This document shows positions 13,411-19,839 of a stretch of 19,839 bases of DNA, one piece after another; position 1 is the first letter of the stretch; each line of letters opens with the position of its first letter. The translations under genes and the position numbers were made by a program. The notes below the pieces were generated by a model. That model searched no databases. It had not been told where the DNA came from and saw only the letters and a list, made by a program, of their open reading frames with translations. Source of the stretch: Granulicella sp. (lineage in GTDB: Bacteria > Acidobacteriota > Terriglobia > Terriglobales > Acidobacteriaceae); contig PKWK01000246.1 in the NCBI GenBank assembly GCA_003133205.1, forward strand, positions 300 through 20,138. Reading direction: 5' to 3'.

Positions 13411-15285
13411 ATGTTGAGGTCGCTATTGACGAAGGCAAAGAACACTCCGGCGGGTTTTCTCACCATCACCCTGCATGCGCATCTGCCGTGGATGGTGAAC
13501 CATGGCACGTGGCCGCACGGCATCGAGTGGCTGCACGAAGCCGCCGCCGAAACCTATCTGCCGCTGCTGCGCGTGCTCGGTAATCTCGAGCGCGACGGCG
13601 TTCCCGCCAACTTCAACATCAGCCTGTCGCCCATTCTGCTGGAGCAGCTTGCCCACCCGCTCTTCCTCGCCGAGTTCCCCAAATACCTCACCCGCAAAAT
13701 CATCGCCGCCCGCGAGGACGAGGCCTACTTCATCCAGTCCGGCGACGTTCACCTCACCGAGACCGCGCGCTTCTGGAACCGCTTCTTTTCCACCGCGCTC
13801 GAAGACTTCAACGCCCTCGGCGGCGACATTGTCAAAGGCTTCCGCCACTTCAACGATGCCGGACTGATCGAGGTCATCACCTGCGCCGCCACTCACGGAT
13901 ACATGCCCCTTCTCGGCACCGATGAGAGCGTCCGCGCCCAGATCCGCACCGCCGTCTCCACCCACATCCGCCACCTCGGCAAGCCCCCCAGGGGCATCTG
14001 GGCACCGGAGTGCGGGTACCGCCCCGCAGGCTTCTGGGATTACCCTGTCCTCCACGCTGGGGCGACCGAGCCGCCCCCAGGATTTGTCCGCGTCGGCGTC
14101 GAGCAGGCGCTCGCCGAATCCGGCCTCGACTACTTCTTCGTCGACACTCACCTGATCGAGGACTCCCATCGCTTCCCATCGCCCTACGGCGCGCCCGAGA
14201 GCAGCCTCCCGCGCGATCCGCACCTCGACGAGGTCACCCAAGGCCCGCAGCGAAGCCTCTACCAGCCCTATTACGTCGATGGGCCCTACGACAAGCGCTT
14301 CGCCACCACCGTCTTCCCGCGCGACCCAAGCACCGGTCTCCAGGTCTGGTCGGGAGACAACGGCTACCCCGGCGACGCCAATTACCTCGACTTCCACAAA
14401 AAGCGTTTTCCCGGCGGCCATCGCTACTGGCAGGTCACCGGTCCTAGGGTCGACATCGGCGACAAGCTCGTCTACTGGCCGCATCAGGCCGCCGAACGCG
14501 TCAAAAACCACGCCAACCACTTCGTCCAGCTCATCTACGAAACGCTCGAGGCCAGCTTCAACAACTCTTTCCCGCCGATCCTCTGCGCGCCGTTCGATGC
14601 CGAACTCTTCGGCCACTGGTGGTTCGAAGGCCCGCTATGGCTCGAGTCCGTCTGCCGCATCCTGCACGACCACAACACCGAGAATCCAGCCACCAGCATC
14701 GCCACCATCACATGCAGCCAGTATCTCGATCGCTACCCGCGCGCCGGCTTCATCGCCATGCGCGAAGGCTCGTGGGGCGCGGAGGGCAACCACCAGGTGT
14801 GGATGAACCCCGCAACCTCGTGGACCTACACCCACATCTACCCCGCCGAGATTTATGCCCGCGAAGTCTGCACCGAAGGCAAGTGGCGCAACTTCGCCGT
14901 CGGGACGCGAATCGTGCAGCAACTCTGCCGCGAGCTTCTGCTGCTGGAGTCCTCCGACTGGCAATTCCTGATCACCACCGGCGCCGCGCGCGACTACGCC
15001 GAAATGCGCTTCCTCACCCACAACGACCAGTTCCTCGAACTGAAAACCATCTGGCAGGCCTTCGAACAGAACCACAGGCTGAACGAACGCATGACAACAC
15101 GCCTCGCCGAGATCGAACACCGCGACAACATCTTCCCCGACATCGACCCCTGCCTCTGGGTAGATGGTGCCTACCAGTCCCGCAGCGAACCCGCCCCACC
15201 GGAGCAAGCGAAACCCGTTGCCCGTGCGCGGCGGCCGCGCCCCGCCGCCTCAGTAGACTCTAAGCTCGCGTCAGGACCTCTCTAG
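13411..15285 (+). CDS. Glycoside hydrolase family 57, alpha-1,4-glucan branching-type enzyme
   Basis: A 624-residue GH57 protein with DUF1957-like C-terminal domain, the architecture of GH57 branching enzymes that introduce alpha-1,6 links into glycogen-like glucan. The conserved regions are seen in order: LHAHLPWM (residues 21-28), GIWAPECGYRPAG with likely nucleophile Glu200, and APFDAELFGHWWFEGP with likely acid/base Asp396, then GSWGAEGNHQVWMN (453-466). There is no signal peptide, so it is cytoplasmic. The C-terminus ends in a Pro/Arg-rich tail. The ATG at 13411 lacks a ribosome-binding site; a TTG at 13426 has GAGGT 5 bases upstream and may be the true start, shortening the protein by five residues. 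It is alone in its orientation, with no other glycogen gene visible. Confidence 0.9.
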   Translation: MLRSLLTKAKNTPAGFLTITLHAHLPWMVNHGTWPHGIEWLHEAAAETYLPLLRVLGNLERDGVPANFNISLSPILLEQLAHPLFLAEFPKYLTRKIIAAREDEAYFIQSGDVHLTETARFWNRFFSTALEDFNALGGDIVKGFRHFNDAGLIEVITCAATHGYMPLLGTDESVRAQIRTAVSTHIRHLGKPPRGIWAPECGYRPAGFWDYPVLHAGATEPPPGFVRVGVEQALAESGLDYFFVDTHLIEDSHRFPSPYGAPESSLPRDPHLDEVTQGPQRSLYQPYYVDGPYDKRFATTVFPRDPSTGLQVWSGDNGYPGDANYLDFHKKRFPGGHRYWQVTGPRVDIGDKLVYWPHQAAERVKNHANHFVQLIYETLEASFNNSFPPILCAPFDAELFGHWWFEGPLWLESVCRILHDHNTENPATSIATITCSQYLDRYPRAGFIAMREGSWGAEGNHQVWMNPATSWTYTHIYPAEIYAREVCTEGKWRNFAVGTRIVQQLCRELLLLESSDWQFLITTGAARDYAEMRFLTHNDQFLELKTIWQAFEQNHRLNERMTTRLAEIEHRDNIFPDIDPCLWVDGAYQSRSEPAPPEQAKPVARARRPRPAASVDSKLASGPL

Positions 15286-16403
15286 TTCGGCGAAGGCTTC
15301 TCCACGCGGTCGATGACCAGCACGTCCACCATCGCCTTGGTTGACTCGATCTTCAAACCAATCTGTTCCTGCACTGCCGTAAACAGGCTCGGCGGCGCAT
15401 CGGGCTGATCGCTCGGTGGCGGCACATGGCCGTTGAACTGAGATTCGTCGGGCGCCCACTTCAGCGTGAAATCGTACCGGTCCTTCAGCCCCGTCTGATC
15501 CACCACCGGCTTGTCCAGAACAACCTCCTGCAGCAGGCCCGTGAAGTCCTTCATCGTCGCATTGTTCGCGGGCAGCATAATTCCCCCCGGAGTTCCCCGG
15601 AAGAACATCCCAGGCAGTGTTCCGCCACTCGTATTCTCGGCTAGGTTCTTCGGACCGTCCTTGCCCACAGTCAGCGCGAACACTGCCAGTTCCCGCTGTT
15701 CGTGGTGGAACGTCAGCTTGTACCGGTCAGCCATCAGTTTCTGCAGCATCGACTTCCACTGCTTATCGCTGGGTTGCCCCTCGCCGTCCGGAACCGCGGC
15801 GATGTCGTATGTGTCCTTATCCATCCACTCCGGGCCATTCACGATCTGCTTCCCGTGAATCCCGTATGCGAACTTCATCATCCCCGCCAGCGAGATATTG
15901 TGCGTCGTAAAGTTCCGCCCATTCACGCGGAACCAGTCGCCCGGAACATTCGGATCACTCGGCTTGATCGTGGCTACATCAAAGGATGGGTCTGCATCTG
16001 CCGCCATCCGCTTCGGGGGCGGCGGCGGCACTGGGATCTCCCATGCGGTTTCCTTGGTCGCCCGCACCAGCACCAGCGCAAGCGGTTGTCCCTGCGTCCA
16101 CGTCCCGGTGATCGTCTTGCCGTCCGCGCTGAGCGTTCCTTCGTAACTCCCGCCCACCGACGGGACTGAAAACTTGAAGTCTGTCCCTTGCAGCGCGACG
16201 CTCGTCGTATTCATCACCTGCGACCCCTGGTCGATGCTGTACGCCGCAGCCTTCAAACGCCCATCGTCCTTCGTAATCTTCACGACAATCCGCAGGTCTT
16301 TACCGGCATGCAGCGTTCCCTGCCAGTCGCCTGTGACATCCTGCGCCCGCGCAACCCCCAACATCGAGGCGATCACCGTGATACACAGCATCAGCTTCTT
16401 CAT
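15282..16403 (-). CDS. TIGR03435-family secreted protein, second of tandem pair
   Basis: A 373-residue exported protein. Signal peptide MKKLMLCITVIASMLGVARA is followed by a beta-rich domain of about 110 residues (GDWQGTLHAGKDLRIVVKIT ... ITGTWTQG) and the TIGR03435 domain: FDVATIKPSDPN, WFRVNGRNFTTHNISLAGMM, MLQKLMADRYKLTFHHE, LDKPVVDQTGLKDRYDF, and the terminal VIDRVEKPSPN. TIGR03435 is a family expanded in soil Acidobacteriota with no known function. The ATG at 16403 has AGGAG 8 bases upstream. The open frame continues upstream through the neighbouring paralog in another frame, which is not coding. Its stop overlaps the end of the convergent GH57 gene by four bases. The upstream paralog ends 50 bases before its start. 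Confidence 0.88.
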   Translation of the reverse strand: MKKLMLCITVIASMLGVARAQDVTGDWQGTLHAGKDLRIVVKITKDDGRLKAAAYSIDQGSQVMNTTSVALQGTDFKFSVPSVGGSYEGTLSADGKTITGTWTQGQPLALVLVRATKETAWEIPVPPPPPKRMAADADPSFDVATIKPSDPNVPGDWFRVNGRNFTTHNISLAGMMKFAYGIHGKQIVNGPEWMDKDTYDIAAVPDGEGQPSDKQWKSMLQKLMADRYKLTFHHEQRELAVFALTVGKDGPKNLAENTSGGTLPGMFFRGTPGGIMLPANNATMKDFTGLLQEVVLDKPVVDQTGLKDRYDFTLKWAPDESQFNGHVPPPSDQPDAPPSLFTAVQEQIGLKIESTKAMVDVLVIDRVEKPSPN

Positions 16404-16453
16404 CGAACGATCTCCTGAAAGCACCGATGATTCCCTGGCCCACGTGCCCTGTC

Positions 16454-17590
16454 TTAATTCGGCGAAGGCTTTTCCACGTGATCGATGACGATCACATCGA
16501 CCGCGATCTTCTCCGCCGCAAGCTTCAATCCAAGCTGTTGCTGAATCGCCGTGAATAGATCGGGAGCATCCGGCACGTCGGATTCCGGCAGCTTGGGCGG
16601 GTTGCCTTTGAACTGCGTCTGGTCCGGCAGGAAGGTAATGTTCTCGTCGTACCGCCCCTGGATGCCAGTCTGGTCTACCACCGGCTTGTCCAGCACCAGC
16701 ATCTGCAGAAACCCGGTGAAATCCGTCATCGTCCCATTGATGAGATGGAGCGTCAAGCCGCCCTTGCCGGGCGATGCGCCCATGCCCGGCAACTGCCCCT
16801 GAATCGTCTTGCTTGGCGTAAGCTTCAGTCCCGTCTTCGGAGCCGATAGCACATACGCGGACATCTCGTGCTTCTCCTTGTGGAACGTCAAATTGAACCG
16901 ATCTGCCAGCAGTTTCCGAACCATGCCCCGCGCCTGCACCATGTTGGGCTGTCCGGGCTGATCCGGCACTGCATCGATGTCGTAACGATCGTTGTCCGTC
17001 CATGCCGGCGCGCCCGCCACCTGCTTGACCTGCACATCGTAGGCAAAGGTGATCAGATCGATCAGCGACCCATTACGAACCCTAAAATTACGCCCGTTCA
17101 TGGTCAGGCCCTGAATCCGGCCTCCTCCCGAGGGATTCGGCTTGATTGTCGCCACGTCGAAGGCCGGGTCCGCGTCCGCCGCCATCGGCTTCTCCGGTGC
17201 AGGAGGCGTCGGAATATCCCACGCAGTCTCCGGCGTGGCACGCGTCAGAACCAAGGGAAATAGAGTGTTTCCCTGCGTCCACGTTCCCGTCATCGTCTTG
17301 CCGTCTTCGCTCACCTTCCCCGCGAAACTGCCGCCAATTATGTCGACCGTCATCTTAATATCGGTCCCAGTACGCGTCACAGAGTTGACCGGGATAGGCT
17401 GCGGAGTCTGATCGATGCTGTACATCTTCGCGCTCCACGCATCCTTATCACCCTTGTATACATTGAAAATGACGCGCAGGTCTTTGCCCACCTTCAACGT
17501 TCCCTGCCAATTGCCCGACAGATCTTGCGCACGCGCAACCGTTCCAAGCATTGCGCCGACTAAGGCAAGGCACAGCATCAGCTTCTTCAT
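16454..17590 (-). CDS. TIGR03435-family secreted protein, first of tandem pair
   Basis: A 378-residue paralog of the next gene, with the same layout: signal peptide MKKLMLCLALVGAMLGTVARA, a GNWQGTLKVGKDLRVIFNV beta-rich domain, and the TIGR03435 domain (FDVATIKPNPSGGG, LTMNGRNFRVRNGSLIDLI, MVRKLLADRFNLTFHKE, LDKPVVDQTGIQGRYDENI) ending VIDHVEKPSPN. The ATG at 17590 has AGGGGA upstream; the longer frame to 17653 has no ribosome-binding site. The two genes clearly arose by tandem duplication, most alike at the signal peptide, the PVVDQTG motif and the C-terminus. No partner gene is apparent and the function is unknown. Confidence 0.88.
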   Translation of the reverse strand: MKKLMLCLALVGAMLGTVARAQDLSGNWQGTLKVGKDLRVIFNVYKGDKDAWSAKMYSIDQTPQPIPVNSVTRTGTDIKMTVDIIGGSFAGKVSEDGKTMTGTWTQGNTLFPLVLTRATPETAWDIPTPPAPEKPMAADADPAFDVATIKPNPSGGGRIQGLTMNGRNFRVRNGSLIDLITFAYDVQVKQVAGAPAWTDNDRYDIDAVPDQPGQPNMVQARGMVRKLLADRFNLTFHKEKHEMSAYVLSAPKTGLKLTPSKTIQGQLPGMGASPGKGGLTLHLINGTMTDFTGFLQMLVLDKPVVDQTGIQGRYDENITFLPDQTQFKGNPPKLPESDVPDAPDLFTAIQQQLGLKLAAEKIAVDVIVIDHVEKPSPN

Positions 17591-17753
17591 GAAACATCCC
17601 CTTGAACAACTCAGATTGATTCTCCGCTCCATACCGCGAGAAGATCGAAACAACGCTTACGAAACTAACCCGATAATCCTAGCTCTTCTTCGCGTGGTTC
17701 CAAGAGAATACGTACGCCACGAATGATTGGTTCTGCTTAATTCAATTAGCGGT

Positions 17754-17790
17754 AAAGAAACGCCCCAGATGCCGCGAGACATCTGGAGCG
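17754..17790 (-). terminator. Intrinsic terminator of hsp20
   Basis: On the minus strand an 11-bp stem CGCTCCAGATG/CATCTGGGGCG with one G:T pair and an 8-base loop is followed directly by TTTCTTT. It starts 47 bases after the hsp20 stop and fits a rho-independent terminator. Confidence 0.85.
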
Positions 17791-17837
17791 CTCAAATCTA
17801 CAGGAGTGTAACTCCCCTTCAACCATGCAAACGACGC

Positions 17838-18350
17838 TTACGCAGCCGTCTTCGCCTCAACCTGCCTGGGCTGCGGAGTTGCCGCGCCGGATCCAATCTC
17901 CACCTTCACCTGCTTTGGTTTCGCGGCCTCCTTCTTCGCCAACGAGATGGTCAGCAGCCCATGCTCGTAGTTCGCCTTCACCGCGCCCGTGTCTACCGTC
18001 TGCGGCAGAGTGAAGCTGCGCGTAAAGCTGCCATAGCGCCGCTCAATCCGATGGAAGTTCTCTTCCTTCTCATTCTTCTCGAACTTGCGCTCGCCCTTCA
18101 CCGTCAACGTCTGGTTCTCCACCCGAACATCCAGGTCTTCCTGCTTGATTCCCGGAACCTCCAGCTTCATCACCAACTGGTTCGCATCCTCATACACATC
18201 CACCGGCGGAATGAAGTTTCCCATCGCCAGCGACTCCTGCTCGCCCTCCGGCAACGCAAAATCGTTGAAAATCGAGTTCAACCGGTTCTGCAATACAGCC
18301 ATATCCGCCAGCGGCGAACGGAACGGAACAAATCGAGTCAATGTCATCAT
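17838..18350 (-). CDS. Hsp20/alpha-crystallin small heat-shock protein
   Basis: A 170-residue small heat-shock protein that holds unfolding proteins. A short N-terminal region (FVPFRSPLADMAVLQNRLNS) precedes the alpha-crystallin domain at about residues 45-145: PPVDVYEDANQLVMKLEVPG, VRVENQTLTVKGER, and RRYGSFTRSFTLP, with the conserved YEHGLLTISLAKK near its end. The C-terminal tail has a VKVEI motif in the position used for oligomer contacts. The ATG at 18350 is chosen because AGGAG lies 7 bases upstream; a GTG at 18365 would overlap that site. The leader can fold into two alternative AU-rich hairpins, one including part of the ribosome-binding site. It is monocistronic with its own terminator. 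Confidence 0.92.
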   Translation of the reverse strand: MMTLTRFVPFRSPLADMAVLQNRLNSIFNDFALPEGEQESLAMGNFIPPVDVYEDANQLVMKLEVPGIKQEDLDVRVENQTLTVKGERKFEKNEKEENFHRIERRYGSFTRSFTLPQTVDTGAVKANYEHGLLTISLAKKEAAKPKQVKVEIGSGAATPQPRQVEAKTAA

Positions 18351-18353
18351 CTC

Positions 18354-18378
18354 AATTCTCCTCACAAATCAGAATTTG
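18354..18378 (-). promoter_or_regulatory. Possible RNA thermometer in the hsp20 leader
   Basis: In the mRNA, AAUUCU can pair with AGAAUU, which includes the last two bases of the AGGAG ribosome-binding site (18354-18376 on the window). The alternative stem CAAAU/AUUUG (18365-18378) uses the same left arm and would leave the site free. Both stems are AU-rich and weak, as expected for a heat-melting switch. This is inferred from base pairing only. Confidence 0.4.
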
Positions 18379-18433
18379 GATCGCGGAGCGAGCCTCACCC
18401 GCCCACGCGGTTAGCCTATAGATAGAATAGTAG

Positions 18434-18455
18434 CACATGATAAGCATATTATGTG
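18434..18455. promoter_or_regulatory. Imperfect 22-bp palindrome upstream of hsp20
   Basis: CACATGATAAGCATATTATGTG matches its reverse complement at 18 of 22 positions. It lies in the AT-rich part of the region, about 85 bases before the hsp20 start, and is not the CIRCE element. It could be an operator or overlap the promoter. Confidence 0.4.
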
Positions 18456-18605
18456 ATGCGTCTTCACTCATATCCTGACCGCCTCCGGCCAGCTTGTGGA
18501 AAATAAAACCGCCGCCGCAACCCCTCCAGGCTACACACCCAGACAAGCCGCAACAGCGGTTCACTAATACCTTTCTTATCAGTTATTTATAGCTGTCTCA
18601 GCAGC

Positions 18606-19839
18606 TTACTTCCCACCCTCGGCCCCACCGCCCTTCGTCCCCCCGATAAACGCAGCCACATCCGCGTGGAACTGTTTCAGCACGCCTTCGTTTACGTACA
18701 CCATGTGCCCGCTCTGGTAGTAGTGGTAGCTGATATTCGCCTGCAGTTTGTCCGGAATCGGCAGATGATGCATCTCGTACATGCCCTCGAAGAACGGGGT
18801 CGCAAGGTCGTAATATCCGCCCGCGAGCATCACCTTCATCCGCGGATTCGACTTCATCGCGAACGCCAGGTCCGGCATCACGTTCGTCCCGCCCCACTGT
18901 TCCGTCGCCGGAGGCCCGTTCGGCACCTTGTGCCGCATGTCCCACGTGAAGCCCGCATCGGCATATGCGCCCGGCTTGTAGGTCTGTTGATCGCCGTACT
19001 TCAGGTCTTTGCGCACATAGCTGTTGATCGCCGCCGTATACGCAGCCGAGATCGCATTGCTCTGCGGGTCGTACTCCGCCTCCTCGCTCAGCGGATCCAG
19101 GTCCGGCCCCTTGTACCGCGAATCCAGCCGACCCGTCGTCGTGTCCTCGTCGAGTTGCAGGTCCTTCTCGAACATCCCGCCCGTCATGCGCAGATTCGCC
19201 TTCAGCAGCAGAGCCACGGGCAGCCCGGTATACCCATGCAACTTCTCCGCGACTGCCTGCTTGCGCGCCGCGGGCAGATCGCTGCCTTGCAACAGCGCGC
19301 TCATATAGTCGCCCAGCGCGTACTGCTCCACCTCGGTCAGAAACGGCTCCAGCGCAGCCGGCTGGCTCGGCAGTTTCTTGTGGTAGTACGCCGTCGCCGC
19401 AAACGTCGGCAGTGCCAGCGCGTAAGCCTGGTCGACCCCCGGATTCGGCTTCGGTCCATCGACGCTGCTATCGAAGCTCAAAATCTGCGACAGCAGCACG
19501 ATCCCGTTCAGGTCCACGTTCTCGAGCACCGCGCTCAACACCGCCGAACGCGGCGTGCCGTAGCTCTCTCCCAGCAGGTACTTCGGCGAATTCCAGCGAT
19601 CGTACTTCGTCAAAAAACGGCGGATGAACCGATCGAACGCATGCGCATCCTGGTCCACTCCCCAGAACGCCTTCTCCTTGTCCTTGCCGAAGATCCGGCT
19701 GAAACCCGTTCCCGGAGCGTCGATAAACACCAGGTCGCTCACGTCCAGCAAGCTCGAATCGTTGTTGACGATCTTGTACGGCGCGCCCTCCTGGTGCTCC
19801 GTGTCCGGAGTCGCCACCCTCCGCGGCCCAAACGCTCCC
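18606..19839 (-). CDS. Peptidase S10 (serine carboxypeptidase), partial at window edge
   Basis: The C-terminal 410 or so residues of a serine carboxypeptidase-type hydrolase. The frame is open to the window end, where GAFGPRR matches the segment that normally follows the GGPGSS oxyanion motif, so the start lies outside the window. The catalytic Ser is in LLGESYGTPR (about 84 residues after the GTG at 19817), the Asp is in AGGYYDLATP and the His is in SGHMVYV, in the order expected for the S10 triad. Acidobacterial members are usually secreted and act on peptides at low pH. The C-terminus ends in a Gly/Lys-rich tail (GGTKGGGAEGGK). A GTG near 19817 is only an internal codon, not the start. Confidence 0.92.
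   Translation of the reverse strand, partial: GAFGPRRVATPDTEHQEGAPYKIVNNDSSLLDVSDLVFIDAPGTGFSRIFGKDKEKAFWGVDQDAHAFDRFIRRFLTKYDRWNSPKYLLGESYGTPRSAVLSAVLENVDLNGIVLLSQILSFDSSVDGPKPNPGVDQAYALALPTFAATAYYHKKLPSQPAALEPFLTEVEQYALGDYMSALLQGSDLPAARKQAVAEKLHGYTGLPVALLLKANLRMTGGMFEKDLQLDEDTTTGRLDSRYKGPDLDPLSEEAEYDPQSNAISAAYTAAINSYVRKDLKYGDQQTYKPGAYADAGFTWDMRHKVPNGPPATEQWGGTNVMPDLAFAMKSNPRMKVMLAGGYYDLATPFFEGMYEMHHLPIPDKLQANISYHYYQSGHMVYVNEGVLKQFHADVAAFIGGTKGGGAEGGK

Noticed and set aside
13423..14616. A 397-codon minus-strand frame inside the GH57 gene
   Set aside because: It is Gly/Val/Glu-rich antisense of a gene with clear GH57 motifs; no domain or plausible start was seen.
16404..17003. Long upstream extension of the second TIGR03435 gene to 573 codons
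   Set aside because: The extension runs through the paralog in another frame and has low-complexity Gly/Arg/Ala content. The true start MKKLMLC at 16403 has a ribosome-binding site and signal peptide.

Overview
This window is a stretch of high-GC bacterial chromosome that most resembles a Terriglobia-type acidobacterium (Edaphobacter, Granulicella, Terriglobus and relatives). The strongest pointers are two tandem TIGR03435-family secreted proteins ending in VEKPSPN, a family largely confined to soil Acidobacteriota, together with a dense load of short palindromic repeats between genes. The organism assignment is inferred from these features; no 16S rRNA is present.

Layout, left to right. Positions 1-67 hold the 3' part of a tRNA-Leu(UAG), cut by the window edge. 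A DUF3467 protein and a GT39/ArnT-like membrane glycosyltransferase follow on the plus strand; the glycosyltransferase carries a palindromic repeat inserted in frame. Positions 2112-3295 hold three small genes: a degenerate stand-alone receiver domain, a 70-residue unknown protein, and a cyclic-nucleotide-binding-like domain without a DNA-binding domain. The first two diverge around a perfect 16-bp palindrome. Next come a secreted TolB/TPR protein and an NfeD-type membrane serine protease.

Positions 6661-7473 form a gene-free, repeat-rich junction. It contains several hairpins, an exact 83-bp direct repeat, and two extra copies of the last 16 codons of the nfeD gene that differ from each other only at synonymous positions. 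Beyond it lies a lower-GC pair of unrecognised genes (7474-8607), which looks acquired, followed by another repeat/structured intergenic stretch (8608-8948).

The minus-strand block 8949-11713 encodes a YtxH protein, a DUF948-like membrane protein and RimO (ribosomal protein S12 methylthiotransferase). A BON-domain lipoprotein with a glycine zipper and a GH57 alpha-glucan branching-type enzyme follow on the plus strand. The right end is all minus strand: two tandem TIGR03435 paralogs, an Hsp20 chaperone with a clear terminator and a possible RNA thermometer, and the C-terminal part of a peptidase S10 (serine carboxypeptidase) cut by the window edge.

The window is mostly housekeeping and envelope genes. 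The parts most worth attention are the nfeD 3'-end array with the adjoining unknown gene pair, the in-frame repeat in the glycosyltransferase, the orphan signalling-domain cluster, and the structured element downstream of rimO.
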